From the NCBI RefSeq assembly GCF_047495875.1, contig NC_092461.1, positions 51,346,511 to 51,410,510 on the forward strand: 64,000 nt of DNA. Direction: 5' to 3'. The translations under genes were made by a program, and so were the position numbers. The DNA is from Pithys albifrons albifrons (lineage: Eukaryota; Chordata; Aves; Passeriformes; Thamnophilidae). This document shows, piece after piece, positions 1 to 14,024 of this stretch (position 1 is the stretch's first letter; each line of letters opens with the position of its first letter). The notes under the pieces are model-generated. The model saw only the letters and a list, made by a program, of their open reading frames with translations, did not search any database and was not told where the DNA came from.

Positions 1-3000
1 TCTTCAATGGTCTTTCATGCTTGTGGTGTACAAAATAGAGTCACTTTTCAAATGGTACATACTGTAGATACAGCATTCCATAAAAACAGAAGGCAGAAAA
101 GCTTTGTAGAGTGAATTCCTAGAACAGCTCTTCAGAATTCTGAAAAAACCACTTATGAGCTCCTCTGTTTCTGCTCTACAGTACTTATGCTAGATCACAG
201 AATAATGAGCAACCGTTCAATTTATGTACTTTGTAGGGCACTTAGGAAACAGTTTTTCTATCACTTAGCAACTGTAGGATAAGTAAAACAGCACTGCACA
301 GCCAGAAATACACAGTAGAGAAAGACACAAAGTCATAATTATAGAAGAATTCTGTCTTTATCCATTTTGATACCATTTCAGTTAAACAAGTATTCTGTGG
401 TTCTGTTTGGCACATCAGGTACATTGAGGCCACATTAACAACTAACAGCTGTTTTTTACAGCATTTCCCCAGAGCTGGGAATGGTTGCTGCTGCACTTTA
501 GGACCAAACATGTTAAATCTGCATTAAAATGAGAAGACAAACATGTTGAAAAATTCTCAGTCAGTCAGTCTCCAGTGTCAGCTGACATAGTTCAAATAAA
601 AAGTCTCACCAGTGCACAACAGAGTACAAAAGGATGTTAACAGCATGGTCCTAGGCGCAATAGTGTGCTTCAAATTCTCCTCCAAACTAATGACAGGAAC
701 AGACTGTAAATGTCTCTAGCTTGCAATAGCCTGGACCTCAGCAGGTTCTGTTACCATACCTTTATCATTCCACAAACTGTTTGTCTCAACTCTCAGTAGC
801 CACACAAGCTTAAATACATTAAGTCCCACAACCCACAGGTTTCCTGCTCTTGCTGCTGTCCTAAGCACCAGGAGAATGGGATCCCAAGCTCAGAAAGGCT
901 GCCAGGGCATCAACTCATAGCATGTTTGATCCCACTTCTTCCCATCTGTTTAGATGAAGAAAAGGTGATCTTGAATTCATTATCTTCTAGGCACAGGCTC
1001 ACCTCCTTTGGGTACCTACAGGTAATATGCCTCAGCAGACACTAAATGAGAGCCTCAAGACTGATGAGGATGGCGGGTGTCTCTGCTAGGAACATGCATG
1101 GTCATGCCTGCTCTGACATTAGCAAGGGTCTTGTCTGAGGAGAGCAGCCTTTTCCTAACTTAGAAGTGGTGACACAATGATAAAAAGAACAGAGACATTG
1201 GTGAGACACTGAATTTTACTGACAGCATGACAAAATCCATTTCCTTTTTCTGTTCAGAAGCTTTCTACACCACCTACAAACTTGATACTGCAACGTTTCT
1301 ACTTGCAGTAGGTTTCACTGTACATTTTTCTTAGTTGAAGCATGTGCTTACTGCCTATTGGCTGGCCAAACAGAAAGGTTAAAGCAAAAACAAAATCTGA
1401 AGTATCGGGGGGCTAATTTTTCACAAATACTTGAGCAATAGGTACAGAGCTCTCTCAAAAAGCAACAGGACATCTGCACTCATGTCACATCATCACTTCT
1501 GAAGATGAATGCATCCCTGAGAGCTTGATGCTTCACAAAGCAGTAATCACATTTCTTCTACTGCTTGAAGTTATTCAGAAAAGTAAATGTGTTGAAGTTA
1601 AGCATAGCTGCCTAAAATAAGGTTCACAGGTTTGACAATTCTGAGTATCAATTTTGATGATATCAAGCATTTCTTGCAGCATCAGTGACTTGCAGAACGC
1701 TAAGTCTAAACTACAGGAAACCTTTAGGAAAATAGAACAGAAATACGTCAAATTTTTTTTCTGTTTTCCTTAACATATTTCTAATTTTACCACACCACGC
1801 TCCACCCCCTCTCCCAGTTGCTAAATGCAAGAATCCGTATAAAACACTCGGAAAACTGAAAAAGGAGGAACTGAACTGAAAATGCTACAAAATTTGTCAA
1901 ATAAAGACAAAAATAATCAAAACAAAAAAGAACCCCCTAAAAAACTCTAAATAGGTAAGAAAAAAACAATAAAATGCTTTCTTCTCCAAAGGATTTAAAT
2001 AATATTATTCAACATCGCTTGCTACAGATAAAACTGTCAGAGAAATATTATTTCAGTTCATGGTGATTATTTTTAATAAAGACGTTAAAATATCATGGGA
2101 GAAGTCAATGAATTATTTATAAATCAAGTAGTATAATAAATTCTGGTCAATATACAAATGAACACAAGCACACTTATGCGTGCAGTTACATCTCAAACTG
2201 AATCACTTTTCACCAGACTTCTTCAGTGTCCTACAACAATTCTCATTTTCAACTGTTCCAGGATTTTAAGTTATACTTTGAAGCAATACATGTGACCAGT
2301 TATGTTTCACAGGCTTCAACCTAATTTCAAACCGTTTTGCTTTAGACCTTTGTAAGATACTGCTGATTTCTCACCCGGAGTTCAGAGATCCAAATTTGCT
2401 TTTGTTCCAATTCAAAACTTAAATTGAAATTCTGGCCCATGGAAATGGCACCTTTCTGTTGCCCTGGATCTGTATTGCATTTTGAAACACTTTGGTATAA
2501 AAGGCACTGTAAGAGTTTAGGACTGCAATGTATTTTATTGCCTAAATAGCTAGATGGTTCCCATTTTTCCCCGAGTAACGCAGCGGAATGAGTGTGTTGA
2601 AGCACCCATTAAGGCTCCAAGAGACACTGAGTACTAAAAACCCTAAACATTCACTTGTTTTATTTTCCTGTTTCTTGGTTACATTTTCAAAGTGTGTCCA
2701 CTACCACTCCCATTAACATCAGCAGGGGGCTTGTAAATAAGCTTTTACCCAGTGTTTAAAAAAAATGAGCTTCTCAGTGGAAGAAGCAAAGAGATCCCAA
2801 TCCACTTCATTACTTAAAAAACAGAGCAGGACAGCAAAGAGAAAATCAAGAAGAGGCAAGTACCTTAACATATCTTTGAAATCTACATCTGAACACTTCA
2901 TAACCTGAAATGTCAAATTTTGAAATACACAAAACATAATGCAGGAAAGATTAACTGGTTAGAAACATTGTTAAAAGTGCAAATGACATAAAATTAACTT

Positions 3001-3787
3001 AACTGTACCCTGATTTAGAAGCTGGAGCATTTAACTTGGTAAATATGTGTTCCATGAACCTAGACTCACATGGGGTGGTATGCAAAACAATCCACCATGG
3101 GGGTAGATACTTTTCCCCTCCCCAGTGATCAAGCTTCTGAAACTGTACATTCATGCTAACACTGAGAATCTCCAGACACCACAAGCCAAAGGTAAAGAGC
3201 TACCATCCCAGAAAAGATAAAATCTTTCAAGAGCTATGCCTGGTTTAAAGGTCAGAGATAGTAATTCCACTGAAGCTGTGAAACTACAATGTTTAAAAAA
3301 GAATTGTGGCTCAGTATGTACTTTAGCAGCAACTTCTCATGGTGCTGTAATTGGGGTTACATCAGCATTTTCTCAATAAACCATACTGCCAGAAAAGTCA
3401 TTCCATGTTGCAAGCTGACATAGAAGATTTCATACCAGGCACAAATCCTTCAGGACCGTGGATTCAGTTTGCATGATTTTTAGCTCAGAATTTGGAAAAA
3501 AAGTCTTACAAATGGAAACCAACAATGTAGGATTATCTAATGTTCAAACAGAATCTGCAGATACTTTTCGGTGCAGATGGTTTATTACTCCAAACACACA
3601 TACACCACCTGTTAAACATAGCAATGAAACCTGTAACCTGAAAAAGACTGAAAAGCTGAGATGTTTGAAATGTAGAAGAGCAGGTGTATAAAAGTTACTT
3701 CTTGCAGCGATTTCTTAGGAAGGGCTGTTCTCTGGGTTTGATTTTTCATATTTTTAAAGAAAAGTCTTTTTGTATATTCTCACTCAC
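1..3787 (-). other. CPQ: CPQ intron 4 (3' part runs off the left edge)
   Basis: This stretch lies downstream of the exon 4 donor on the minus strand, so it is the beginning of the next CPQ intron. It is AT-rich. I see no conserved reading frame, RNA gene or recognisable repeat in it. The short ORFs here lack any family resemblance. Exon 5, which should carry the first zinc ligand of the M28 fold, is not in the window. Confidence 0.75.
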
Positions 3788-3995
3788 CTGCTCTGGATAC
3801 TTGCTTCCAACTATCTCTGCCACGGTGTTAAAAGATGGAGAGTCTGGATAGGTCTTAGCTCCCATCTTCAGGTGCATAACAATCTTAGTGCCCCGGAAAG
3901 ACATTCGTGATATCATTTCAGCATCTTCTACAGAGATGCAAGCAGTGGGAATTTGGGGTACACCAGGCTGGTAACTCTGCCCCCCGGTATGTGGG
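3788..3995 (-). CDS. CPQ: CPQ exon 4 (residues 212-281), carboxypeptidase Q
   Basis: This 208-nt internal exon lies on the minus strand. The acceptor is a TTTTAACAG-type site ending at 3996, and the donor is GTGAGTG starting at 3787. The first base completes the serine codon split from exon 3, and the exon ends in phase 0 after the residues YPEQ. The translation reads SPHTG..GVPQIPTACISVEDAEMISRM..KMGAKTYPD, then SFNTVAEIVGSKYPEQ. This closely matches the segment of vertebrate carboxypeptidase Q just before its first zinc-binding motif. In the family it belongs to the protease-associated-like insert and the lead-in to the M28 metallopeptidase core. The enzyme is a secreted or lysosomal dipeptidase and carboxypeptidase. 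No stop or frameshift is seen. Confidence 0.95.
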
Positions 3996-4373
3996 CTGTT
4001 AAAAGAAAAATAAAAACACAGTGTTAACAACTTAGCTCTGTAATTTTTTTATCATTAAAAAGACTCTCAAAAAGGGTATATTTATTATTTTCAATAAACC
4101 TTTCAATAAAATACATCAAGTGCTTTTACACTAATCAGACTGTTGCCATTATATATATCTGGAAATGTATTCTGTGTCAGCTCAATTTAGGTCATTGCTA
4201 TACTTTGACATGCTCTGATACCACAATTTCTTCAATGTGTTATCAGGAAGAAAAGCAATGAAAAGTCTGTAAGTGAACAGTTTGCAAGAAGTGTGTTCTT
4301 TTTTTTCGCTGTGTCAAGTAATAAAATTACAATTCACTACTACATTTTGATGCTGTTTTCCATTTATTATATA

Positions 4374-4510
4374 ACAGAATCACAGAACAGTTGAGGTCAG
4401 CAGGGACCTCTAGAGGTCATCTGGTCCAAGCTCCCTGCTCAAGCAGGACCACCCAGAGCCAGATTCCCAGAACCATGAACATGGCATGAGAATCTTCACC
4501 TATGAGCCTT
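4374..4510 (-). mobile_element. CR1 LINE 3'-end fragment
   Basis: On the forward strand the sequence begins CAGAATCACAGAAC and continues into the AGGGACCTCTAGAGGTCATC and TGGTCCAAGCTCC blocks. These are typical of the reverse complement of the CR1 3' untranslated end and its ATTCTGTG-type tail. The element is severely 5'-truncated at about 130 bp, as most avian CR1 copies are. The right boundary is blurred because similarity fades after about 4510. Confidence 0.8.
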
Positions 4511-7500
4511 TTTACAGTGGCAAACACATTTTATAAATACATTTAAACTAAATAAAACAAATTAAAACTTGGGTTATTTTTACATCTCCTAGACTGGGAA
4601 AAACCCTCACTTCATTTCTGGAGGAGATGTAAGGAAGAAGGCAGAAATCTACTTAGTAAGATTATAGATTAGGTAAAATGGGAAAGATTATTCAGTTCTA
4701 TTTGTTTAGAAGAATAAATCCTTCTCAATAATAACAAGTCATATTGCAATAAATAACATAACCCACAGAGAAGATATGTATAAATAATTATTTGACACGA
4801 AAATACTAAAAACCAGTTGCAGAGGTATTATAGGAACTGCTTCAGAATACAGACAGATCTGTTTATTAGGTGGCAACAGCTCAGGAAATTATTGCTCCCA
4901 GTTGTTTATGGCTGAGCCTCATACGATGGCTGGTGCCTCTTCCATCAGATTTGCTGGACGGGTGACCCACAGCTCACCTTTGAAAGAACAGTTACCTTTG
5001 TACTCAGAATGTCTTGTGCCACATAATCCTCCCTGAGTGGGATAAACTTACACAGACTTATAAGTTCAGATCTTTTTTTTCTATTTTTTTTCCTTTTGTC
5101 CTTGAAGGAAAATAAACAAAAAAGGCATTCCTCATCCCCATTTCTAAATTGTGCATATGTTTAATATTTCTTTGAGTGTTTGGGGATATACCCAGCATGT
5201 GAACCAGGAGACTTTCCAAACAATGTAAAATAAACACACTGAAAAAAAGAGAGATGACAATTTCATGTATTAATGTTCAAAAAATAAATGCCCTGCATTC
5301 AACAACTGAGCAGAAACTCTTTTTCTTCTGCTCATTTTAAACTAATCCATTCACCTGTATCTCCTGGCAAGATTATGTCCTAGTACTAACATGGTGTGTA
5401 CACTTTTTTGTCCTTGTTATTTTACAGATGCTCAACAAAAGAAACCTCTAAAACTGTATTTGTTTCTCCAATATAAGTAGCAACTATATTTCTTTAGATA
5501 CTCAATCCCAGCGTTCCACCACAACTCTGGTTAAAGCTTCTGACAACCTGCTGATGATCACACATGCTTACACATCCCAAATGAATGAATGCTTGTATGT
5601 ACAAAATTTACCCAGATCACCCAAAAAATAAACCTTGAAGTCACCTGGTAGTGTGATTTTTATGCTCAAACTACTATTTTGCCAAGATTACAAAGGTAAA
5701 CCCAACTACCCAAATTAAGACATATTGGCACAGGTGGGCAGAGCCAGCAACTCTTCAGACAATACCAGGACCTGAAGGGAATGGAGGACTGTCCAAATAA
5801 TTGCTACAGAAAGGGAAATGGACCTTAAGCATTACCAGTACAAAGACAAAAAGCAGTATCACAGTACTGTATTTTCCTAATGCTACAAGATAAACTCACA
5901 TAGAAAACATTTGTGGCAGACACTAAGCATCCTGGGAAGCACCTGATTAAAGTTTACATGCACACAAAACATGCCATGTGTTAAGTATATCATCTACATA
6001 ATTAATTGCTTAATAAAGTGCCAAAGAGTACATAAAAATAATCAAACTAAAGCAAATTAAGGTTTTTTTATGCAGAGATATCCGAGAACTGGAAAGGCTA
6101 CTGACCATATGGCAAGACCTGAGCAAGAACTAACTGAACAAAATAGAAATTCTTGCAGACACTGTGTGACAGATGGAAAGAAAAATTCCTGAGTTTGGCT
6201 CAAAACAGGGTAAAGCGGATGTAGTTCAGGAGGAAGAATTTTTGTACTAGGGGTAAGGAAGATTTTTTTCATTGAGCCTGAACAAACATGACTTTGTGAC
6301 TATTATTTTTAAAGAAAAAAGATTTTACTTAAAAACAAGAAAAAAATCTCTTGCATTTACCATTCCCTACCCCTTGAAAAGGAAAAGAAAGAAAAGCATC
6401 ACACAGAACCAGCTACAGAGATCCAAAGCAACTGTGACTCAAAATCAGCATTCAGCTTTAAAAGATTGGCACCTGCAGGCAAGCAAGGTGGACCTCTGGC
6501 ATTTCCCACTAACACCTGGGAGTGACGTCTGCTGCTTCAGGCACACACTCTCATTGTCATATACTGTCATTCAACGAAGGCTGAATTCATTTTGCAAAAC
6601 TTTAAGGGTAATTAGGCCAATTAATAGATAACATACCCATAGTCAAATACCATAGTTGAGTTTTCAGTAGAGAGAAGGTGAGTCATTCTTCCATTTTTTT
6701 TTATTAATTTTCTTAACAAAATCTCCGTTCTGATTTTAGATCTACTGCATCACCTCACCTCACATATTTAACCTACTTGAAAAAATTGAACACATCTAGC
6801 TAGATTGATCGCTATATACCTATTAATGCTAATAAAAATTCATTGTCATTTGGTCCTGACATTCTTGTTCTGAAACAAGATTCAGATAAGTAAAGTGGAT
6901 GAATTTTGCTTTTGATAAACCCCTAGATTTTGCATCTTGGAAAGCATTTAAGAGAAGTGTCATGGTATAAATAACAAAGCAGAGGAAAGGCTCCAAAAAC
7001 CAAATAAACAAAAAAGGCATTTTCTCTATTAGAAGTGCATGTCAAATGACTAGTTCTGTCTTACAGGAAAGTATAAAGGAAGAATAGAAAACTCAAGACA
7101 CAGCTAGTTAGTTTCTTTTCTGAGTAAAACCATCAAATGTGGAGCAAAATACAGATGAAAAGATGTGTTGCTGGTGTCAGCTCAGTTCTAAGTCTCATTA
7201 CTGTGGTAGCTGACCTTGCATGCTTCTTTACTTTGTTCCTGCACTTCTAACCCTTGCTCTAAGATAAGCTAAAATGCCCAGGCAAAAATAATCTGTATAA
7301 AAACCAGTGCTTCAAGCTAAACTGGGTACTCTTGATGGAAAATAGAATTCAAGGTGAAGCTTCAGACAAAGACAGCAATCTCCTAAAGAGAGAAGCAAGC
7401 ATGACATTACAAGAACTCTAACATGGCTAAAGGAAAAAAAAAACAAACAACCCAACCAAACCTTGATTATACAAAAGCTTACAAAGATGTACTTCAGCCA

Positions 7501-10500
7501 TAGTGTGAAAAAACACACACCCTCAATGCACCATTCTGCACATCAACCTCAAAAAGCAATCTAGGGTTAGGAAATACAAAATGAATGTTGTGTAAGTATC
7601 TTTACTTTACTCACTCAAAGACATTGAGAGACTCTAATTACATATGTGACTACCTATTTTCTACAGGACCCATGCAATATTCACTGCATGAACCAGATAT
7701 AAACTAAGAATTCATATCAGATCAGCTATTTTGTTATGATTGACTTAAAAAATAAAATATGTTCCTGAATAAAACCACAACTATATTAATCACTAGCTGT
7801 AACCATAGCAAGATCACAGCCTTAATTGTCAGTGATAGGCTCACATCCTCCTCATACTTTTGTTTTTTTCACTTGTATTTTCTATATATCACAGAAAATC
7901 CCACCACATACAAAGCTTTACACTTTAAAGTGAGCAATGAAACATACTGCAGTAAAAGAGAAGGGAAACTCTACATCTGGCTCTCAAGCTTAGCTGTGGA
8001 GAGTTGCTATTCATGAGTGCCTCACTCTTGTGATTTTCTCTGCATCAGGAGCAGCATGGCAAGGCCTGAACTCCATTCAAGTAAATCCCCTTTTTCAGCA
8101 CCACAAAGTCCTTACAAAAGAAAACTTGTCCTTGTGTGCAGTGAAATTGTGCATGCTCTTTCAAGATTCTTACCATTATCTGGATAGAGAGGCCAAACTG
8201 TAATTGCAATTATTCAAATGTCAAAAGTATTGTTAATCTTCTCAGAAGAATTAGGTCTATAAAAATAAAATCCAGACTATTCCCTATTGACAGCCATATG
8301 GCAAAATATGACAGAAACAAGTTCAGCCTAATTTTGTGTTTCTGTCATCATTTGTCCCAATATTCTCTCGCTTTGTTTGCTTCTTATATTGTATTTGTAG
8401 GATTTGATTTGTTGGCTTACAGTAAGTTGAAATGATATCAAGACTGATAAATTCAAAACCAAATAGGAATACGCACAGAAAATTTTAAGAAACTAAGGAG
8501 TAAAAATACAATACAAGTATGGAATTAATAATATAACAGTCTGTTACCCAAGTTACAGCATTTGGAATCTATCCATACAGTATCTTCCAGATTACTTTGT
8601 ACCAAGCTTTAATTGATGTAGCATCTGCACAAGTGTAGTGAAGTGTAACAGAGGCTCCAGAAATTACCAGCATTACCAAGGAAAATTCCCTTTGAAAAAG
8701 AGCACAGCAGTACTCTGTTACCACATGGACTCCATTTGAATTAACATTTAGAAAACTGCATTTAATCAGTGCTAGGCACTCATTAAAATTAGGCTTTACC
8801 AAGCAAGCACAATAGCTTTGCTGTAATTACATATGTCCCAGGTTACAGAACGCAACTAACATGTGTATATTTGTATTTCATTATAATATTCAGTACCATA
8901 AGCACCAAGGGAATTCTATGGTAAGCACAGAATTTTTTTAAAATTGCATGAATTAGTTATGGGGTTTCAGACAAGAAGCAGAAAACAACTGTGAATGGTA
9001 AAGTGATCAAATGAAGAAAGTCCAACAAATTTCACCCCGGGGCTATCCAACTGCTGGGAAAGCAGAAAAGTCCACACAAAGCTTTCCAAGGATCTATAGG
9101 AAATGGAAGTTTGCATCATCTGCTCTGCAACTGAAAAAGAAACTCGCTGGATCTTACAGACATGAGGATGACTCTCATGCAGCTGACAACATTTTGAGGG
9201 ATTTATTGAAGTTATACACCTGTTTGGCCTCTTTCTGCTCAACATGAAGCACCAAGCTGTGTCCTGTGTTTGCATCCCTGCCTTGTGAGAATGCAGCTGC
9301 CTGATGCATGTTAGCAGAGGTCTCCTGGAAGGAATGCCAAAGACAATCCTAATTGCCAGCAGCTGCAAGGCTACTGGCTTCATGGGCTTTTTTTTTATTT
9401 TCTTGTTGAACTCCTGGTTTCCCAGACTTGAGCTGGAGCTTTATTTAGACCTTCAGTAACCCCGCTCTATCACCAAAGACTAGTGAGCACACAAGAAAAA
9501 TTTTAAAAACCCTCACTGAGAACAGATGTTATATTTTATACCTGCAGAAAGGTCATAAATAAATACAAACAAACAAATGAACAATCAAAAACCAAAACAA
9601 CACACACACCCTCCTCCCATTTTCTTCATTTGGAAAGCAGCGAATCAGACGAAGAGGCATCACAGACCTACCAATACAAAAGCAAACTAAGTAACAGCTA
9701 GCTGTCTAGAACCTGGCCTTCATACCTCCTCCATTTAATGATGGTTTTTATTATTCATGAAGTCTTACAACAAAATTATCAGGCACAAACAGGCACGAAG
9801 TGGCATCAGAGCTTTCACGGCAGGAGCAATCATGGTATCAGTGCTTCCAAATCTGTGATTCACTGCAGACAGAATGTAGCAGAGAAGGTCCAGCTCTCTC
9901 ACACACAGGCATATACATTGTCACACCAGAAATATGAGTTTCCCCTGGCACTGAATATAATGTATCATGGGACAACACAGGGGGGTTCCTCCTCCTTTCA
10001 AAAGATGGTAATTGCTAACGGTAACCCACAGCCAACAGTCAGTGAGCTGAAGGAAAAGGGTAGGGATGGAGGACACTGGTTTTACCACCATAAAACTTCT
10101 CCCCTTTAATCACTGACTACAGAGGTAAGTAGAGGGGAGGAATGCCTGAAAGGAGGCAGAAGAAAGTCTCCAACTCACAGGAGAGGCTGTGGATGGTGCT
10201 TTTCTTCTTTCCTTCCTTCTCCAAGTCACACACCATTCATAACAGTACACTCTTCTGACACTGTCCTTCATAAAAAATGAACTACAAACTTATCTTAAAA
10301 CTCACATGCATTTAGGAACGCCTTTTCCCTTCAATATATTGGGGCAATGCAAACAAAAGCTCATAGAGATACATTTTTAAAGTGTAAAAAGTAAGACTTG
10401 ACCGTCAACAGGAAATACAAAGAAAATCTAAAAAAACAATGTAAGGTAGGTAGGAATGGGAGTGACAGAGGGAAAACATGTCTCTGAAGACAGCAGGACA

Positions 10501-13500
10501 CAGAACAGTATCTTAGCACCAAAGGCAACTATGTGAATGGGCAAAAGGGGAGAGTTTTTGAAGTGAAAAACTACAGCAGAATAACATAGTTATTATCACC
10601 TTAGATAGCATAGAATTAAATCCCAGAAATGAAATAGAAGAGAGGAAAGGGAGAAATACAGTCATCTTTTCTTTGTTTGTGAGTATAACCTGTTTCCACT
10701 GAAAATGAGTGGCAACACTTCCATTAACCTCAACAGAAAGGGGCACGGGGAGACAGCGGTGAGGGTGGAAGAACGCTTCAAAACCTAACTGAATATGAGA
10801 AGAGAGAACAAAGGGCCTGACTGGATTCAGTCTCAAGCAGTGAGCAAACCAGAAGCCACTGTACTATATCTGCCTGGGTGAGTCCCTATATTTTCTGAAG
10901 AAAACTGAAACTCTGAAACATTTTCACTACATAAATGCTTCTTTCACTCCCACAGATCTAATTTCTATAGAATATTAAACAACTTTTTGATGTTCTGTTA
11001 AACAACCCAATGCTTTTGCCATTCCAGTAAAAAAGAGAATAAAAAATATGTTAGTAAAAACAATAGGGGGAATCACCACTTATTTTTTTCTCAACTAAGA
11101 GATTTTAGTAGTGCCACATGAAAGGGACTGTTTTAACATCACTGGATCATTATAGTTGCCTGTTATCTAGTTCACACATTATACAGTGACACTTTCGCAA
11201 TGTAAATGCCTATTGGAGAGTAGAATAATCATCATGACTTTTGTAGTCTGCACATAAATCAAAATACACAAATGATTTTGGCCCTAACCAAGAGATACAG
11301 GCACACAGTCAGATCAGATGAATTGTGGTAGTTGAGGTGGTATGGATTTAGTGACACTGTGGGATTCCAGACTACCTGAAAAGAGACAGCCATGAGAATG
11401 CCAGAACTCTCCAAGCTCCCCTCTGGTGGCTCCAGGAAAAGAGGATAGCCAGGGGGGACCACAGGTTTCCTCACTTCCTCCTCACCTGTTTCTCTGGGGT
11501 CTCACCCACCTGCTCAGACAACCCTCATGAGGAGGGGCACGCAGTGAGTCACCTGCATTCACAGACTGGTGCACACCCCACAGCCCTAGGGCTCAACACA
11601 AAAACACTGAAGCCCACTTAGTGCAACACTGCAAGACAGTAACAGAATAAAAAGTGGGAATTTTCTCCCCAGCATTCATATGCTACCTAGGAATTTTTTC
11701 CATCCCTGAAGAAGACTGTGAAGAAAAATTATCTTACTGATTGTGAATGATTAATGTTAACACTGAGATCATGTATATAACTTCATGAAGAATATAAATA
11801 GAACACCTGTTAAACTATACCTAATTAGAAAGAAGTGCATCATATAATTTTTAGAAACAGAACTGTGTTTTACAAGCTAATATACACTGGCTGAATTACC
11901 TTGCAGCTATCAAGCTAAAATTCCTTTATGCAGAATATTCCACACTTCTTTGTAAGCATAGTGGAAATTGTACTTATTCCAAAACTAGTTTGTCTAAAAA
12001 CAGATGCTGAATTCTACAGAACTCTGAATGTGTGCAGTTCATAAATTTATCGCATAGTTTAAAGCAACTGTTCTGTAAGTGCAGCCCAAAGATCACCTGC
12101 AGCTTGCAAAGCCGTTGTACACACAGCCCTCAAAGTGGGGTTTTAATAGTTTCATCTACATGAAGACAAAGTTTCACTGACCTGCATCTTGTGATATGTC
12201 TCATACACTGATAGATACAAGTATTAACAAAACTCCAGGTTTAAAAGGAGAGTGCTTGAACTCTGACTTAGCCACTGGACTGTTCACCTGCAATGAACAG
12301 GTGATGTGGTTGACGTAACCCAGGATACACTGTAAATCACACAGTAATGCTTCTTGCTGCCAGAGCTATGAAACTGTTCAGTAGCTTTGCTGCAAAAATG
12401 CTGGTAAAACACCTTCTTCCTTGGCAGTTCATGACTGGTCAAACATTTGGGGGAAACAGATCTGATGAGGAGCATCTGAAACCATGACAATCAGACTGTC
12501 CAGCTCACAAGCTCTGCTCCCTGTTAACCCTTCTAATGTCCTCCTGGAAAACTCAGGTGGAGGTCAGAATTTCTGCCACAAACATATATGGACTAAAACC
12601 AAACAAAACTAAAAGCTTCAGACACCTCAAGCAGGAAACACTAGAGGGAAGAATGAAATTCTCCTTCCTTTCTCAGGAAACTTCTACAGACAAGCATCAC
12701 CTAGAAGTCTGAAGCTTTACAATGGTGTATTCCAATTCCATGTCATTGTCTCATAATTGCCTGGATTCTGGCTTCCTTTCACTAACTCTTAAGCCACTCC
12801 ATTGAGTAACATGGAAATACCCACAGAATAAAAAGGACCACTATATATGGAAAAGGGTTAAAGGAATCCATCGCTAATTGTCACTGAGAAGTACCATACA
12901 AAGATTTATATGACTAAAACCTAATTTTAGGCATGGAAAACCAGTTACGTTTCTAAAAACTTAAGTTGCAGCTGCACTTATTATTCTAAGTGGCTCTGCT
13001 AAAGTTTTCTCATAGGTCTGCCTATTCTTTTGCATTTCTGGCAAGACTGAAATGCTACCATTCTCTCAGGCACTGTAGCATACCATTTCTGTTTTCCTAG
13101 ATTGCCAGCATTATAAACTAAGTAAAGGAAGAGGGAAAAAAAAACTTACATAGTTTTGTGGAGTTACAGCTTTAGATGGTGTCTCAGATGAACTTGGCTG
13201 CTCAGGATTCTGCGTACACCTGGACAGTGTTAAATCCCTTGTCAAGCTCTTTGGCCTTGAGCACAAATGTGGATCCGTCTAATGCCCTTTCTGGAGATAC
13301 AGAACATGTACTCAAGTTGCCTGGTCCCTTCACATAATTTCTCGTGTTCCCACATTTCCCAACAGCAACTGCAACTTTCTCAGAGCCTCAAACCAGCAGC
13401 TGCAAAACTTGTTTCCTTTTCAGAGACTGCAGGTAGAGATACTCAGAGGGAGTATCTCTCTCTCTCTCCTCAAAGAAGGAGCACAGTCTACTTCCTGAAG

Positions 13501-13848
13501 AGGTGGAAGCAATACAGAGATTACAGAAGAACAGCTAAAACCTCCTTACAACCCATCTGTGAATTCACTCTTTTCGAACCTCAGACTTCGGGCAAAAATC
13601 ACATTTGAATCCCAGGACCTGATTTCTAAATTTCGCATTGTTCTTGATGATAAAGAGCTGTTACTAAGAAAAAGTCTTGTACTTTTATGAAATTCCAACT
13701 CCTTCATGGTCTTTCCAGTGGCTTCAGCTATCTCATGGTGAGTTGTTACTGAATTGAACTCAAAATCCAAATCCTTCGAGCTACAGTCAACTAATTATTT
13801 TTAAACATTTACATTTGAAAATACGATATTCCAAGGTAATAAACTATA

Positions 13849-14024
13849 TTTTCTGTCATTCACCTACTGCCAGTGTTCCCACAGATCCCTGCTAGGCCAA
13901 TGTGAAATCTTAATCTATCTGAAGTTAACAATCAAATTTTCTGTCATTCACCTACTGCCAGTGTTCCCACAGATCCCTGCTAGGCCAATGTTAAATCTTA
14001 ATCTATCTGAAGTTAACGATCAAA
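13849..14024. repeat. 88-bp tandem duplication (two copies)
   Basis: Two head-to-tail copies of an 88-bp unit, 13849-13936 and 13937-14024, both start TTTTCTGTCATTCACC and both contain CCACAGATCCCTGCTAGG. I see only two substitutions between them: a G/T in the ATGTGAAATC versus ATGTTAAATC segment, and an A/G near the end. The unit is not simple sequence and does not resemble a transposon that I recognise. It looks like a fairly recent local duplication. Confidence 0.95.

Noticed and set aside
6272..6631. 119-aa plus-strand ORF
   Set aside because: Lys-rich start from an A-rich stretch, no family resemblance, and it lies within an intron of CPQ.
8967..9383. 138-aa minus-strand ORF in CPQ intron 3
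   Set aside because: No recognisable domain, composition is like random AT-rich translation, and a plus-strand ORF overlaps it. No splice or promoter context supports it.
9738..10109. 123-aa plus-strand ORF
   Set aside because: No motif, signal peptide or family similarity; probably chance.
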